From NCBI GenBank assembly GCA_964487255.1, contig CAZAQV010000015.1:113779-177778 (forward strand): 64,000 nt of DNA, in the 5' to 3' direction. Numbering within the stretch: position 1 is the first letter of the stretch; each line of letters begins with the position of its first letter. Source of the DNA: CAZAQV01 sp964487255 (GTDB lineage: Bacteria > Myxococcota_A > Polyangia > Polyangiales > CAZAQV01). Below the pieces are notes generated by a model, which was not told where the DNA came from, searched no databases, and saw only the letters and a program-made list of their open reading frames with translations. The translations under genes and the position numbers were made by a program. Of the stretch, positions 57,603-64,000 are shown piece by piece.

Positions 57603-57717
57603 GTCCCATGCAGGCCGCTGCGTTCCTTTGAGTGCCACCCTGTTTGGGCACTATTTGGGCACGGGGCATATAGAGTTTTTTGGGGAACTATTCGCGTGAT
57701 GAGGCGTCTCAAGTGCT

Positions 57718-58653
57718 ATGAGGATTCTTTGCCCAGCACTCGTGCTCTTCTTCTGCCTGATGGCTCCAGAGCGCGTAGAGGCATGTAGCTGCGCGAGGCT
57801 CTTGATTGAGCTTCCCGTCAGCGAGGTTATTCCTGCGAACGCACCAGGAATGTTTATCAGACTTGTTGACGCGGGCCAGAGACCAGCGGCTGGACCTGCT
57901 GTCGATTCTGGTATCACGGTCAACACCAGAAATGGCTCGCTCGATTCCTCGATCGAGACAGCTGACGAACTACCTGGAGGATACGTACTGCTTCGGTTTG
58001 GCCGACCGTTAAGTGAGGGCGAAATCATCGAGGTCGTCTACCACGAACCTTCAGACACCAAACGGCGCGCAGCAAAAAACTATCGAGTTGTCGGGGCCTC
58101 AGAACGGCCTTCGACAGCTGGGCGGTTGGTCGCAAGCGAAGCAGCCATGTTTCGGCGCAGCTTTCCTGAGGGTGGTTCGTGTTCGGCCGACTGGTATGTG
58201 CAGGGCATCGAGATGAAGTTGGTCGACACCACGCCGCAGGCTTGGCGCGGTCACGTGCTCAAGCGAACCTTTGACGACGGTCACGAGATACTTGAGCCGG
58301 CCTATTCGCTGTGCGGTCAGCGTTCTCTGTTTTCCTGGCAACATCCGGTTGTGATGTTTGCGAAATCAGAAGACGCATACTCCAACGGATCCGATTCGAT
58401 GCTTTCCGTTGGCATGGCCAACGTTGCCGTCCAGACCTACTACCCGGGCGCAGAGCCCGTGTTGTCTAATGAGGTTCAGATCGATGTCCCTCCGTTTGAA
58501 GCAAAGTACGAGTCTGGCTGGGCAAGGGAGGTGCTCGACGACGGAGGTGGGGCGGTGGTAGCAACGCGCTGGCGATGGGCTGCGGTGGTTGGATTCATCG
58601 TTCTGTCTTTGATTGCCGTGCTACTTCATCGTACTCGTAGGCGAGTGCCTTGA
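57718..58653 (+). CDS. Exported protein with C-terminal transmembrane anchor
   Basis: A 311-residue protein. The signal peptide (MRILCPALVLFFCLMAPERV) ends at EACSCA. The central part is beta-rich, including a segment PGMFIRLVDAGQRPAAGPAV and Cys in EGGSCSADW and SLCGQRS. Near the C-terminus one transmembrane helix (RWAAVVGFIVLSLIAVLLHR) is followed by RTRRRVP, a stop-transfer or sorting-type end. It has no Cys in the anchor and so is not a classic MYXO-CTERM. The signal-peptide/ACSC start is shared with the gene at 53784. Flanked by direct repeats R3. Confidence 0.72.
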   Translation: MRILCPALVLFFCLMAPERVEACSCARLLIELPVSEVIPANAPGMFIRLVDAGQRPAAGPAVDSGITVNTRNGSLDSSIETADELPGGYVLLRFGRPLSEGEIIEVVYHEPSDTKRRAAKNYRVVGASERPSTAGRLVASEAAMFRRSFPEGGSCSADWYVQGIEMKLVDTTPQAWRGHVLKRTFDDGHEILEPAYSLCGQRSLFSWQHPVVMFAKSEDAYSNGSDSMLSVGMANVAVQTYYPGAEPVLSNEVQIDVPPFEAKYESGWAREVLDDGGGAVVATRWRWAAVVGFIVLSLIAVLLHRTRRRVP

Positions 58654-58664
58654 GGCGATGACGG

Positions 58665-58724
58665 GCCGACATTCGGTTGTCCTCGAATCCCTCTTTCAAC
58701 AAAGCACAAACTCGATTCCATGTT
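58665..58724. repeat. Repeat R3, copy b
   Basis: 60-bp copy of the R3 repeat, 11 bp after the stop of the bracketed gene. It is followed at once by GTTAGGG-TT-CCCTAAC, a 7-bp perfect hairpin that may terminate transcription. Confidence 0.9.
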
Positions 58725-58755
58725 AGGGTTCCCTAACCGGCGCGCCACCTACGAT

Positions 58756-58800
58756 GCGTTCGGGGTACCCGAAAACACCAACCACGGAAGGATCGCCGCT
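58756..58800 (+). repeat. Repeat R4 (PKT-type motif), copy 2
   Basis: Aligned with 60866-60910: ttcgggg-ccc-aaac-ccaacc is shared. Translated, this copy gives SGYPKTPTTEGSPLRI. It lies 116 bases before the likely start of the TPR-Arr gene. Confidence 0.5.
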
Positions 58801-58915
58801 AAGGATCAAAAGGGTTCGGCCTGACGCAAGTCGAAGTGGACGCGTTGAGAAACGTTCCTCGCCCCTTGGCAGCGCCACTTGCCAGGCATTGAAGACCCAT
58901 GCCAACGTCTACACG

Positions 58916-59659
58916 GTGGAGTTCAGCCCCGACAACAACGTTGTCCGCCTCTGTCTTCAAGGCATGGCTTTGGAGAACGAGGGAAATCGTCTCGACGCAG
59001 CTAGGATCTTCATGCGCGCTTGGGACGAGGCCAGCGTTGGTTTTGAGAAGTACCTTGCGGCCTACTTTGTCGCGCGTAGCCATAGCGCTACGTCTGAACA
59101 ATTCGCGTGGTACCGAACCGCGTTACGCTTAGCGTTGCAGGTTGATGACCCCGCAGCCCGCAGCGCGCTGCCCTCCATCTACGCGAATCTTGCGCGCTGT
59201 TACGACGCGGAGGGGCAGCCAGAGGAAGCAGAGAAAACCCGCAAGTTAGCCTCCGCTTGCGCAAGTGAACCGGCCGACGACGGACCGTTTTACCACGGCA
59301 CCAGGGCGCAGCTCATAGTGGGGGATCTCTTGGCTCCTGGTGGCGTTTCAAATTATAAAGAAGACCTGACGATGAACCACATTTACTTCACGTCACTGAT
59401 CAATGTCGCGGGGCTCGCCGCCTCGCTTGCGAAAGGCAGTAAGCCCGAGCGCGTCTATGTGGTCGAACCCACCGGCGTGTTCGAGAACGATCCCAACGTT
59501 ACCGATAAGAAGTTTCCCGGCAACCCGACACGCTCGTATCGTTCGCTCGCGCCCCTACGCGTTGTACTGGAACTCGATGAATGGCAAAGACGGCCTTCGG
59601 AGCAGATCCAACAGTGGCGCGAGAGACTCGCCAGGAACACGGGCGAGATCATCAACTAG
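58916..59659 (+). CDS. TPR domain fused to Arr (rifampin ADP-ribosyltransferase)
   Basis: The C-terminal ~130 residues are unmistakably Arr: GPFYHGTRAQLIVGDLL, MNHIYFTSL, VEPTGVFENDPNVTDKKFPG, NPTRSYRS. The His, Tyr and Asp of the Arr catalytic set are all present. Arr ADP-ribosylates rifamycins using NAD. The first ~110 residues form TPR-like helices (ARIFMRAWDEASVGFEKYLA, LPSIYANLARCYDAEGQPEE). GTG 58916 is the preferred start; the frame is open from 58754, but the extra part comes from repeat R4. Chromosomal Arr homologues may have other cellular targets. Confidence 0.85.
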   Translation: MEFSPDNNVVRLCLQGMALENEGNRLDAARIFMRAWDEASVGFEKYLAAYFVARSHSATSEQFAWYRTALRLALQVDDPAARSALPSIYANLARCYDAEGQPEEAEKTRKLASACASEPADDGPFYHGTRAQLIVGDLLAPGGVSNYKEDLTMNHIYFTSLINVAGLAASLAKGSKPERVYVVEPTGVFENDPNVTDKKFPGNPTRSYRSLAPLRVVLELDEWQRRPSEQIQQWRERLARNTGEIIN

Positions 59660-59927
59660 TTACGCGTCCAGGCGTCGGGCATGGATTATTGGCGCCTCGT
59701 TCCCACGGTCCGCGAAAAGCCCTGAGAAAGATCAAGGCACGAACGCGCCGGCGAAAAATCGAACTCGATTTGGCACTTGTATACAAGCCTAAACGCTATC
59801 TCAGGGACCTGCGTCAGGGACCTCATCTGTGGCTACCATCGTCTTTGGAATGCGTGTGTCGTTCTAAGTCGCTTCGCGTCGTTCCGTGTCGCTCGATCTC
59901 AGGGAGCTGCCTGAGCACATCAACGGC
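59660..59927. other. Intergenic region before the toxin-antitoxin promoter
   Basis: About 270 bases without a supported gene. It contains short repetitive runs (gtcgttc and related) but no structure that could be interpreted. Confidence 0.4.
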
Positions 59928-59955
59928 TTGACAGTACGTCAAATTGACGTACACT
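59928..59955 (+). promoter_or_regulatory. Promoter and operator of the HigBA-type operon
   Basis: Consensus -35 TTGACA (59928-59933) and -10 TACACT (59950-59955) are 16 bp apart. The spacer is filled by a 19-bp perfect palindrome GTACGTCAA-A-TTGACGTAC (59934-59952) that overlaps the -10. Transcription would start near 59962, which is the GTG start of the toxin gene, so the message may be leaderless. The antitoxin is the expected repressor. Confidence 0.85.
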
Positions 59956-59961
59956 TGTGAA

Positions 59962-60261
59962 GTGAAGGTGGTTGTCACCAAGCGGGCTGAGAAAAGCCTT
60001 TTCAAGGTCCCGAGGCACGTGGCGGTGAACTTCATCTTTTGGAAGAAAGAAGTTGAGACGCACGGCATCGAAAGGGTTCGAAAGATACCTGGCTATCACG
60101 ACGAACCGCTCAAGGGAAAACTTCGTGGAATTCGCTCGATTCGTCTGGGGAAGGGATACCGAGCCTATTATCGAGTTGAAAAAGGCGAAGTGCACGCGCT
60201 CATTGTCGAGGAGGTAAACAAACATGACTACAAAGCGATCGAAAAAATCTTTGGCAAGTGA
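59962..60261 (+). CDS. higB: HigB/RelE-type toxin
   Basis: GTG 59962 is chosen because the promoter's expected start site falls on it; TTG 59944 lies within the operator. The ~99-residue protein has the RelE/ParE fold pattern: VVTKRAEKSLFKVPRHVAVN, the DEPLKGKLRGIRSIRLGKGY strand-loop segment, YRAYYRVEKGEV, and a C-terminal KHDYKAIEKIFG with the His and Tyr common in HigB. It is followed by the antitoxin gene with a 38-bp overlap, the HigB-first order. An mRNA-cleaving toxin is predicted. Confidence 0.9.
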   Translation: MKVVVTKRAEKSLFKVPRHVAVNFIFWKKEVETHGIERVRKIPGYHDEPLKGKLRGIRSIRLGKGYRAYYRVEKGEVHALIVEEVNKHDYKAIEKIFGK

Positions 60262-60544
60262 CCTGGAGGACAAACTTCTTGGCGGACCGCTGAGCTTCGG
60301 AGAAGCGGTTGAGTCACTACGAGCGCGAGATGAGATTACGCAGGCTGCGCTCGCGAAGAAGATCGGAATCTCAAGGCAATATCTCTGCGACGTCGAGAAA
60401 GGCCGGCGTCTTGTGAGTCCTGAACAGGCTGCTCGGTTTGCAAAGGCGTTTGGTCATCCGCCAAGCTTGTTCGTTCAACTAGCACTTCAAGATTCCGTTC
60501 GCGCCAGCGGACTCAAACTCCGCGTCGCTGTCGAAGTTGCGTAG
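60224..60544 (+). CDS. higA: HigA-type XRE-family antitoxin
   Basis: A strong ribosome-binding site (GAGGAGG) seven bases before ATG 60224 fixes the start inside the toxin gene. The 106-residue protein has a helix-turn-helix (ITQAALAKKIGISRQYLCDV, EKGRRLVSPEQAARFAKAFG) of the XRE type. It should neutralise HigB and repress the operon through the palindrome at 59934-59952. The antitoxin is separately translated, which supports excess synthesis. Confidence 0.9.
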   Translation: MTTKRSKKSLASDLEDKLLGGPLSFGEAVESLRARDEITQAALAKKIGISRQYLCDVEKGRRLVSPEQAARFAKAFGHPPSLFVQLALQDSVRASGLKLRVAVEVA

Positions 60545-60559
60545 ACATTGCCTCTTGTT

Positions 60560-60739
60560 TCGGACCTTGCTCATCAACGATGGAAGATGAACCTCGATGC
60601 CAAACTTGTTGGCCGCCACGGCTAGACAATAGAGATAAATCTGGTTGGTGACCTTGTCCGGTCGAAACAGGTGGTGGCGACGCACCGTGCGTCGCGTGAG
60701 CAGATACGTTCGGCTCTCGGTCACGCGTCTGGGAAGTGT
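60560..60739 (-). pseudogene. Relic of a REP-associated tyrosine (Y1/HUH) transposase
   Basis: ATG 60739 begins MTLPRRVTESRTYLLTRRTV; RRHHLFRPDKVTNQIYLYCL and AVAANKFGIEVH follow. This is the characteristic N-terminus of the RAYT/IS200-like Y1 transposases. In the family the next residues are a 'C(V)MSNHxH' His-hydrophobic-His motif; here it reads LPSLMSKVRNKRQ, and the frame then runs into unrelated sequence. The HUH motif and the catalytic Tyr domain are missing, so the gene is dead. Position near the palindromic repeats suggests a link. Confidence 0.72.
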
Positions 60740-60865
60740 CATCACCTCTGTCAAAGCACCTTCCGTGCTCGCCTTTTCACACCAACACTGTTGAGCTTTC
60801 CTCTATTCAACGCCGAATCCGGGCGCCACCTGACGCGCCGGCCAACGACATCCTCAATCACACTG

Positions 60866-60910
60866 CTTTTCGGGGACCCCAAAACGCCAACCTGGGACGG
60901 TTCGCCGCGG
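60866..60910 (+). repeat. Repeat R4 (PKT-type motif), copy 3
   Basis: cttttcggggaccccaaaac and the next 25 bases. Translated in one frame it reads LFGDPKTPTWDGSP. It ends 17 bases before the MORN-type gene's start. Confidence 0.55.
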
Positions 60911-60927
60911 GTGAAGGAGAGGGGAAG

Positions 60928-61497
60928 GTGGTTGAGGGACTGCGTTCCGGCCGTTGGACCTTTCGGCTTCCGAGCGGTGCTGCGCTTTCGACTCATGGTG
61001 ACTATGTTCGCGGTGTTCCGCACGGCACATGGGAGACTTTTTGGGGAAACGAAAAGCTTCGCTGGCGATATTCCGTGGTAGGCGGTCGACTCGAGGGACC
61101 TGCTGAAGAGTGGGCCGCAAACGGGATGAAACAAAGCGTTGGTACCTTTCACGAGGGTCGACGTGATGGCGAATGGACGTTCTGGTGGTCAAACGGTACG
61201 AAACGCGCGTCAGGTTCGTATCGGGCGGGACTCCGTCAAGGGGTATGGTCCAGTTGGCATGACAATGGACAACAAGCGGCCATTAAGCAGTACAAGGATG
61301 ATCGACTCGTTACCATCATCGCCGAATGGGACGACTGGGGCACTGCGCTCTATTCGAGGCCGCCGAAATGTAGCGTCTGCGACCGCATTGCCGAGAGCTG
61401 GCACGTCTGTGCAAGGTGTTCTGTGACGGTGTGCGACAAACACATCCGCTACGCGAACGAGGACGCGCCGCCGCTTTGCACGGGTTGTTGGAGGTAG
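60928..61497 (+). CDS. MORN-variant (YwqK-like) protein with C-terminal zinc ribbon
   Basis: GTG 60928 is decided by the strong AAGGAGAGGGGAA ribosome-binding site; the frame is open to 60736, but the extra part crosses repeat R4. About five MORN-like repeats (SGRWTFRLPSGAALSTHGDY, GTWETFWGNEKLRW, GEWTFWWSNGTKRASGSY, GVWSSWHDNGQQAAI) make up most of the protein, as in YwqK-family antitoxins. The C-terminal 60 residues contain Cys/His pairs (KCSVC, CARC, VCDKH, CTGC) of a zinc-binding domain. An inactive partial copy lies at 31090-31358. Confidence 0.8.
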   Translation: MVEGLRSGRWTFRLPSGAALSTHGDYVRGVPHGTWETFWGNEKLRWRYSVVGGRLEGPAEEWAANGMKQSVGTFHEGRRDGEWTFWWSNGTKRASGSYRAGLRQGVWSSWHDNGQQAAIKQYKDDRLVTIIAEWDDWGTALYSRPPKCSVCDRIAESWHVCARCSVTVCDKHIRYANEDAPPLCTGCWR

Positions 61498-62235
61498 CAG
61501 GGCGAAGGAATCAAGAACAACAGGAATCGTGGGCTGATGATGTCGAGCTTCGAGCATGGCAGGTTTACCGGCGTGCCAAGGACCCTGCGCTCGAGCCGCG
61601 GCCCGTCGATGCTGCGAGGATTGGTGAACTTGAACGGCGCTGGAATATCGAACTCTGGCCGAGCTACAAGGAAGTCTTGTGTCGCATTGGATCGCTCGGA
61701 AAGATGCTCGATCTCTCCGGCTTGGCGCAGGCCAATCCCAAAGCCTGCGGGCACGGTCTGGTTCATCGACAACGGCAAGTTAAGCGATGAACCGCTGGGG
61801 ACCTTCGAGGCATATCAAGAAGGCTGGCTCGAGAAGAGAGAGCAGCAGCATGGCAGTGGCGCCATCGAGTGCATGCAATGCAGGCGGCCTCTTGATCTAG
61901 CAAGTCTCGTCGCTTGGTCGTGCTCGTCGTGTGGAACCTCGCAAGTCGAGCGAGTCACTAGTGGCGCTGAAATTTCGTTTGCCCAATGGCTCGCCCTGGC
62001 AGAGCGCGTGGTGGATAGCCTCCTTGCGTCGGGCGGCGTGGAACTCGTTTCGCGCCACTCGCGCACGGCGGTGATCGAGTTGCTCGCCGATGCCATTTCG
62101 CATTGCGTAGGTTGGGAGCAGGTTGCACCCATCGTGATCGACACGCTCGTGGACATCGATGCCGTTGCCGAAGTTTACGCTGATGAAAACGACGTGCGCA
62201 CGGTTCTCGATGCGTTTCAGCGTCGCAAAACCTGA
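61485..62235 (+). pseudogene. SMI1/KNR4-like immunity-type gene with frameshift
   Basis: Two frames together make one gene. The first (up to ~61750) contains VDAARIGELERRWNIELWPS and YKEVLCRIGSLGKMLDLSG, an SMI1/KNR4 opening. The second (from ~61735) continues with KPAGTVWFIDNGKLSDEPLG and YQEGWL, then a zinc-ribbon-like CMQCRRP and CSSCGTS, and a helical C-terminus. A one- or two-base shift near 61730-61755 (ccaatcccaaagcctgcggg) breaks it. It may be a true frameshift mutation or an assembly error. Confidence 0.6.
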
Positions 62236-62419
62236 ATGTGTCACCGTGCCTGGCGGTTGAACAACAGAACCTTACAACGTCCATGCTTGGCAGCCCGTTT
62301 GACCGTGCTGGGTCCGGTGGTCCCCAGTCATAGCAAGCCAATCATAAGCAAGTTTTCCCGCTGCGAGCCGCCCAGGCAGCACCGCGTGTGCTGGCACACC
62401 CGTTGCAAACTACAGGCTC
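62236..62419. other. Intergenic region, nothing recognised
   Basis: No open reading frame with a start signal or recognisable motif was found in these 184 bases; the promoter of the following gene is presumably here. Confidence 0.4.
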
Positions 62420-63988
62420 ATGAACGCACTATCAAAGGTCGGGCGCGAACCGGTCGGCTGCTCGCAGAGAGTTCGGCCGCAGGTGGCTCAACGATGCCAT
62501 GCCAGCTCAACAGTGGGGGCATCGCTGCTGGTCGCATCTGCGCTGGTGGCGGTCACCGCGATCGATCACTTCGGTCTTGCACTGGACGAGACTATTGGAG
62601 GCCGCAGCGAGACTGCCGGGGCCGAGCAGGCTCCCAAGCTTGGCTCCACGTCGCAGGCCGCAAGCTCCAACGATCCGGTCGTCAAGGGCTACCAACTCGC
62701 GGTCTGTGAGGCCGTGTCGGCCAATTGCGCGCGCCTCAAAGATGCCTTGGGTTTGGCTCAAGACGCGGACTATGAAGATCTAGTGGGCGGACAGAACGTC
62801 GACGACGTCGATTTTGACTTCGGACGCGCCCAGCTCTTTTTGGAGGGAGCATCCGCACCGCTTCTCAACGCCCTGTTCGAGTTACGAACCCCGAATGAGC
62901 GAGGCGTGGGCAACGCGCTTGAGGCTCTCGGCAGCTTGGCAAAGCAACAAGGCCCGCAAGAGGTCAGTGGCGCTGTTTACAACCTTACCTACGATATGCC
63001 GCCCGATCTGGTGGCGTCGATGTTCGAGCGCGTTCAAGACGAGTTCGGACTGCTTTCGGCCTATGACGCAAACGAAATTGTGCTGAGTGTTCGAGAGGCG
63101 ATCGACGACAAAGATTACCCTAAGAGTGCTGACGATCTGCGCGATGGACTCGGGTTCTTCTCTCGCTTGTGGTTCAATATCCGTTCGGCGTTTGGAAGCT
63201 CCTTTGAGGATGAACTGCTCGACAAGCGGATGGCAATCGTCATCAAAAAATACGATGTCCGCAAGCAAGAGCCGGCGAAATATCCGGAGCTTGACGCCCA
63301 AACCAAGTCGCGTGCGGCGTCTGGGGATGCGTCGGTACTCGGCGAAGTTGCGCCCGAACTTCTCCCTTCCGTGTTTTTGGAACTGGCCAACTGGGCCGAA
63401 GCCCAGTCGCAAGAGAACGTCGATCGGCTCGCGCGCGAACTTCTGAGCGACGCGTACCTGCACCTAAACAGTCGTTACGGGGTCTGGGCCGAGGAACTGA
63501 TCGCGACTGGCATGAGCAACCGACTCGCGGTGTCGCTCGCCCGGCAAACGCCATTTCATTTCAAGCGTTTGCGCAATGCGGTCGCCACGGGAAGGCTGCG
63601 TGCGGTTCACAACGCGACCGATCTGCAGGTCTGCGAGGCACTGACGCAAAGCAGCTGTGAGCGTTTTCGCCAAAACCGTGGTCTCGGACCCGAGGTGACG
63701 CCGGAGCAAATCCTCGAAAACATGAGCAACATCACAAAACCGGGCTTCGTGATCCGTGTCCGCAAGCGGCGCGGCGTCGCCAAAGAAGCGCTGGCTGATG
63801 CAGGGATATCTGCTGGCTGGAACAACGAAGCATGGGAAGACGTCTATCCTCGCCTACAAGATTTTCTTGAGGTGACCGGGATGCAGGGACTCGAATATTG
63901 GGGTCGCCTCGCCAAGCTTCAGCGAACGACGGTCGTCAATTTGTTCCCACTAGTTCCTCGACAGGTTGATTTTGCCCCTTCGGATTGA
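62420..63988 (+). CDS. Hypothetical protein with N-terminal membrane segment
   Basis: A 522-residue protein. Residues ~30-48 are hydrophobic (VGASLLVASALVAVTAI), a signal or anchor. The rest is highly helical and acidic, with two similar segments. VVKGYQLAVCEAVSANCARL near residue 88 and VHNATDLQVCEALTQSSCERF near residue 397 share the 'xxCEAxxxxCxRx' pattern, suggesting an internal duplication with paired Cys. A conserved-looking FVIRVRKRRGVAKEALADAG follows. No family was recognised. It runs to the right edge region, ending 12 bases before the window ends. Confidence 0.7.
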   Translation: MNALSKVGREPVGCSQRVRPQVAQRCHASSTVGASLLVASALVAVTAIDHFGLALDETIGGRSETAGAEQAPKLGSTSQAASSNDPVVKGYQLAVCEAVSANCARLKDALGLAQDADYEDLVGGQNVDDVDFDFGRAQLFLEGASAPLLNALFELRTPNERGVGNALEALGSLAKQQGPQEVSGAVYNLTYDMPPDLVASMFERVQDEFGLLSAYDANEIVLSVREAIDDKDYPKSADDLRDGLGFFSRLWFNIRSAFGSSFEDELLDKRMAIVIKKYDVRKQEPAKYPELDAQTKSRAASGDASVLGEVAPELLPSVFLELANWAEAQSQENVDRLARELLSDAYLHLNSRYGVWAEELIATGMSNRLAVSLARQTPFHFKRLRNAVATGRLRAVHNATDLQVCEALTQSSCERFRQNRGLGPEVTPEQILENMSNITKPGFVIRVRKRRGVAKEALADAGISAGWNNEAWEDVYPRLQDFLEVTGMQGLEYWGRLAKLQRTTVVNLFPLVPRQVDFAPSD

Positions 63989-64000
63989 GTAGCGGAATTT

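Noticed and set aside
57530..58740. R3 copies as integron attC sites
   Set aside because: CTAAC and GTTAG-like ends occur, but the two arms are not complementary and no integrase is present; the hairpin GTTAGGG-CCCTAAC lies outside the repeat.
1..64000. tRNA or rRNA genes
   Set aside because: No cloverleaf-like sequence with GTTCRANYC arm or any rRNA stretch was seen in intergenic regions; this was by eye, not by a covariance search.

Overview
The window is high-GC, densely coded bacterial DNA. It carries at least fifteen predicted lipoproteins whose lipobox is followed by an Asp/Ser/Thr/Gly-rich linker, MopE-type calcium-binding repeats, Cys-rich 'CxxxxDC' secreted proteins and an AgmX-like C-terminal domain. 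That combination is typical of Myxococcota (Polyangia/Sandaracinus-like or related predatory or free-living lineages). No rRNA, tRNA or CRISPR array was seen, so the assignment rests on protein style only.

Layout. 0-2.9 kb: a truncated caspase-like protein, a Tat-exported intradiol-dioxygenase-like lipoprotein and a rhodanese-VOC fusion lipoprotein. 2.9-7.8 kb: a conserved but poorly understood locus of circularly permuted ATP-grasp, alpha-E protein and zinc metallopeptidase, convergent with the Anbu proteasome-like peptidase and a dienelactone-hydrolase-like enzyme. 7.8-38.7 kb: mostly envelope lipoproteins and single metabolic genes. These include an SGNH esterase, SDRs, an MBL-fold hydrolase, a P1B-type metal ATPase with a hemerythrin tail, an ABC-F protein with one degenerate ATP site, an EEP nuclease/phosphatase, a pectate-lyase-like protein, a VWA lipoprotein, an anchored M17 aminopeptidase and three small RRM proteins.

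38.9-47.2 kb is a coherent one-carbon locus. A leftward operon encodes a MetF-type methylene-THF reductase, formate-THF ligase, a dimethylglycine-dehydrogenase-like flavoenzyme with GcvT domain, a DmdA/GcvT-like methyltransferase and a small Lys-rich protein. Divergent from it are a LysR regulator and 5-formyl-THF cyclo-ligase. The logic is demethylation of a methylated amine or sulfonium compound onto THF, with oxidation to formate and ATP recovery. 47.2-53.7 kb holds a TerB-like protein, a Doc toxin with its antitoxin, a HEAT-repeat protein, the DbpA helicase and more lipoproteins.

53.7-62.4 kb is an accessory region. It holds four copies of a palindromic intergenic repeat, a duplicated 123-bp segment, two further repeat families, a relic of a REP-associated (Y1/HUH) transposase, SMI1/KNR4-like and MORN-type immunity-like proteins, a TPR-Arr (rifampin ADP-ribosyltransferase) fusion and a HigBA-type toxin-antitoxin pair with a very clear promoter/operator. 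Across the window, three resident genes also have decayed partial copies elsewhere (at 26.4, 31.1 and 36.6 kb), which points to repeated duplication and decay. The last gene, of unknown function, ends just before the right edge.
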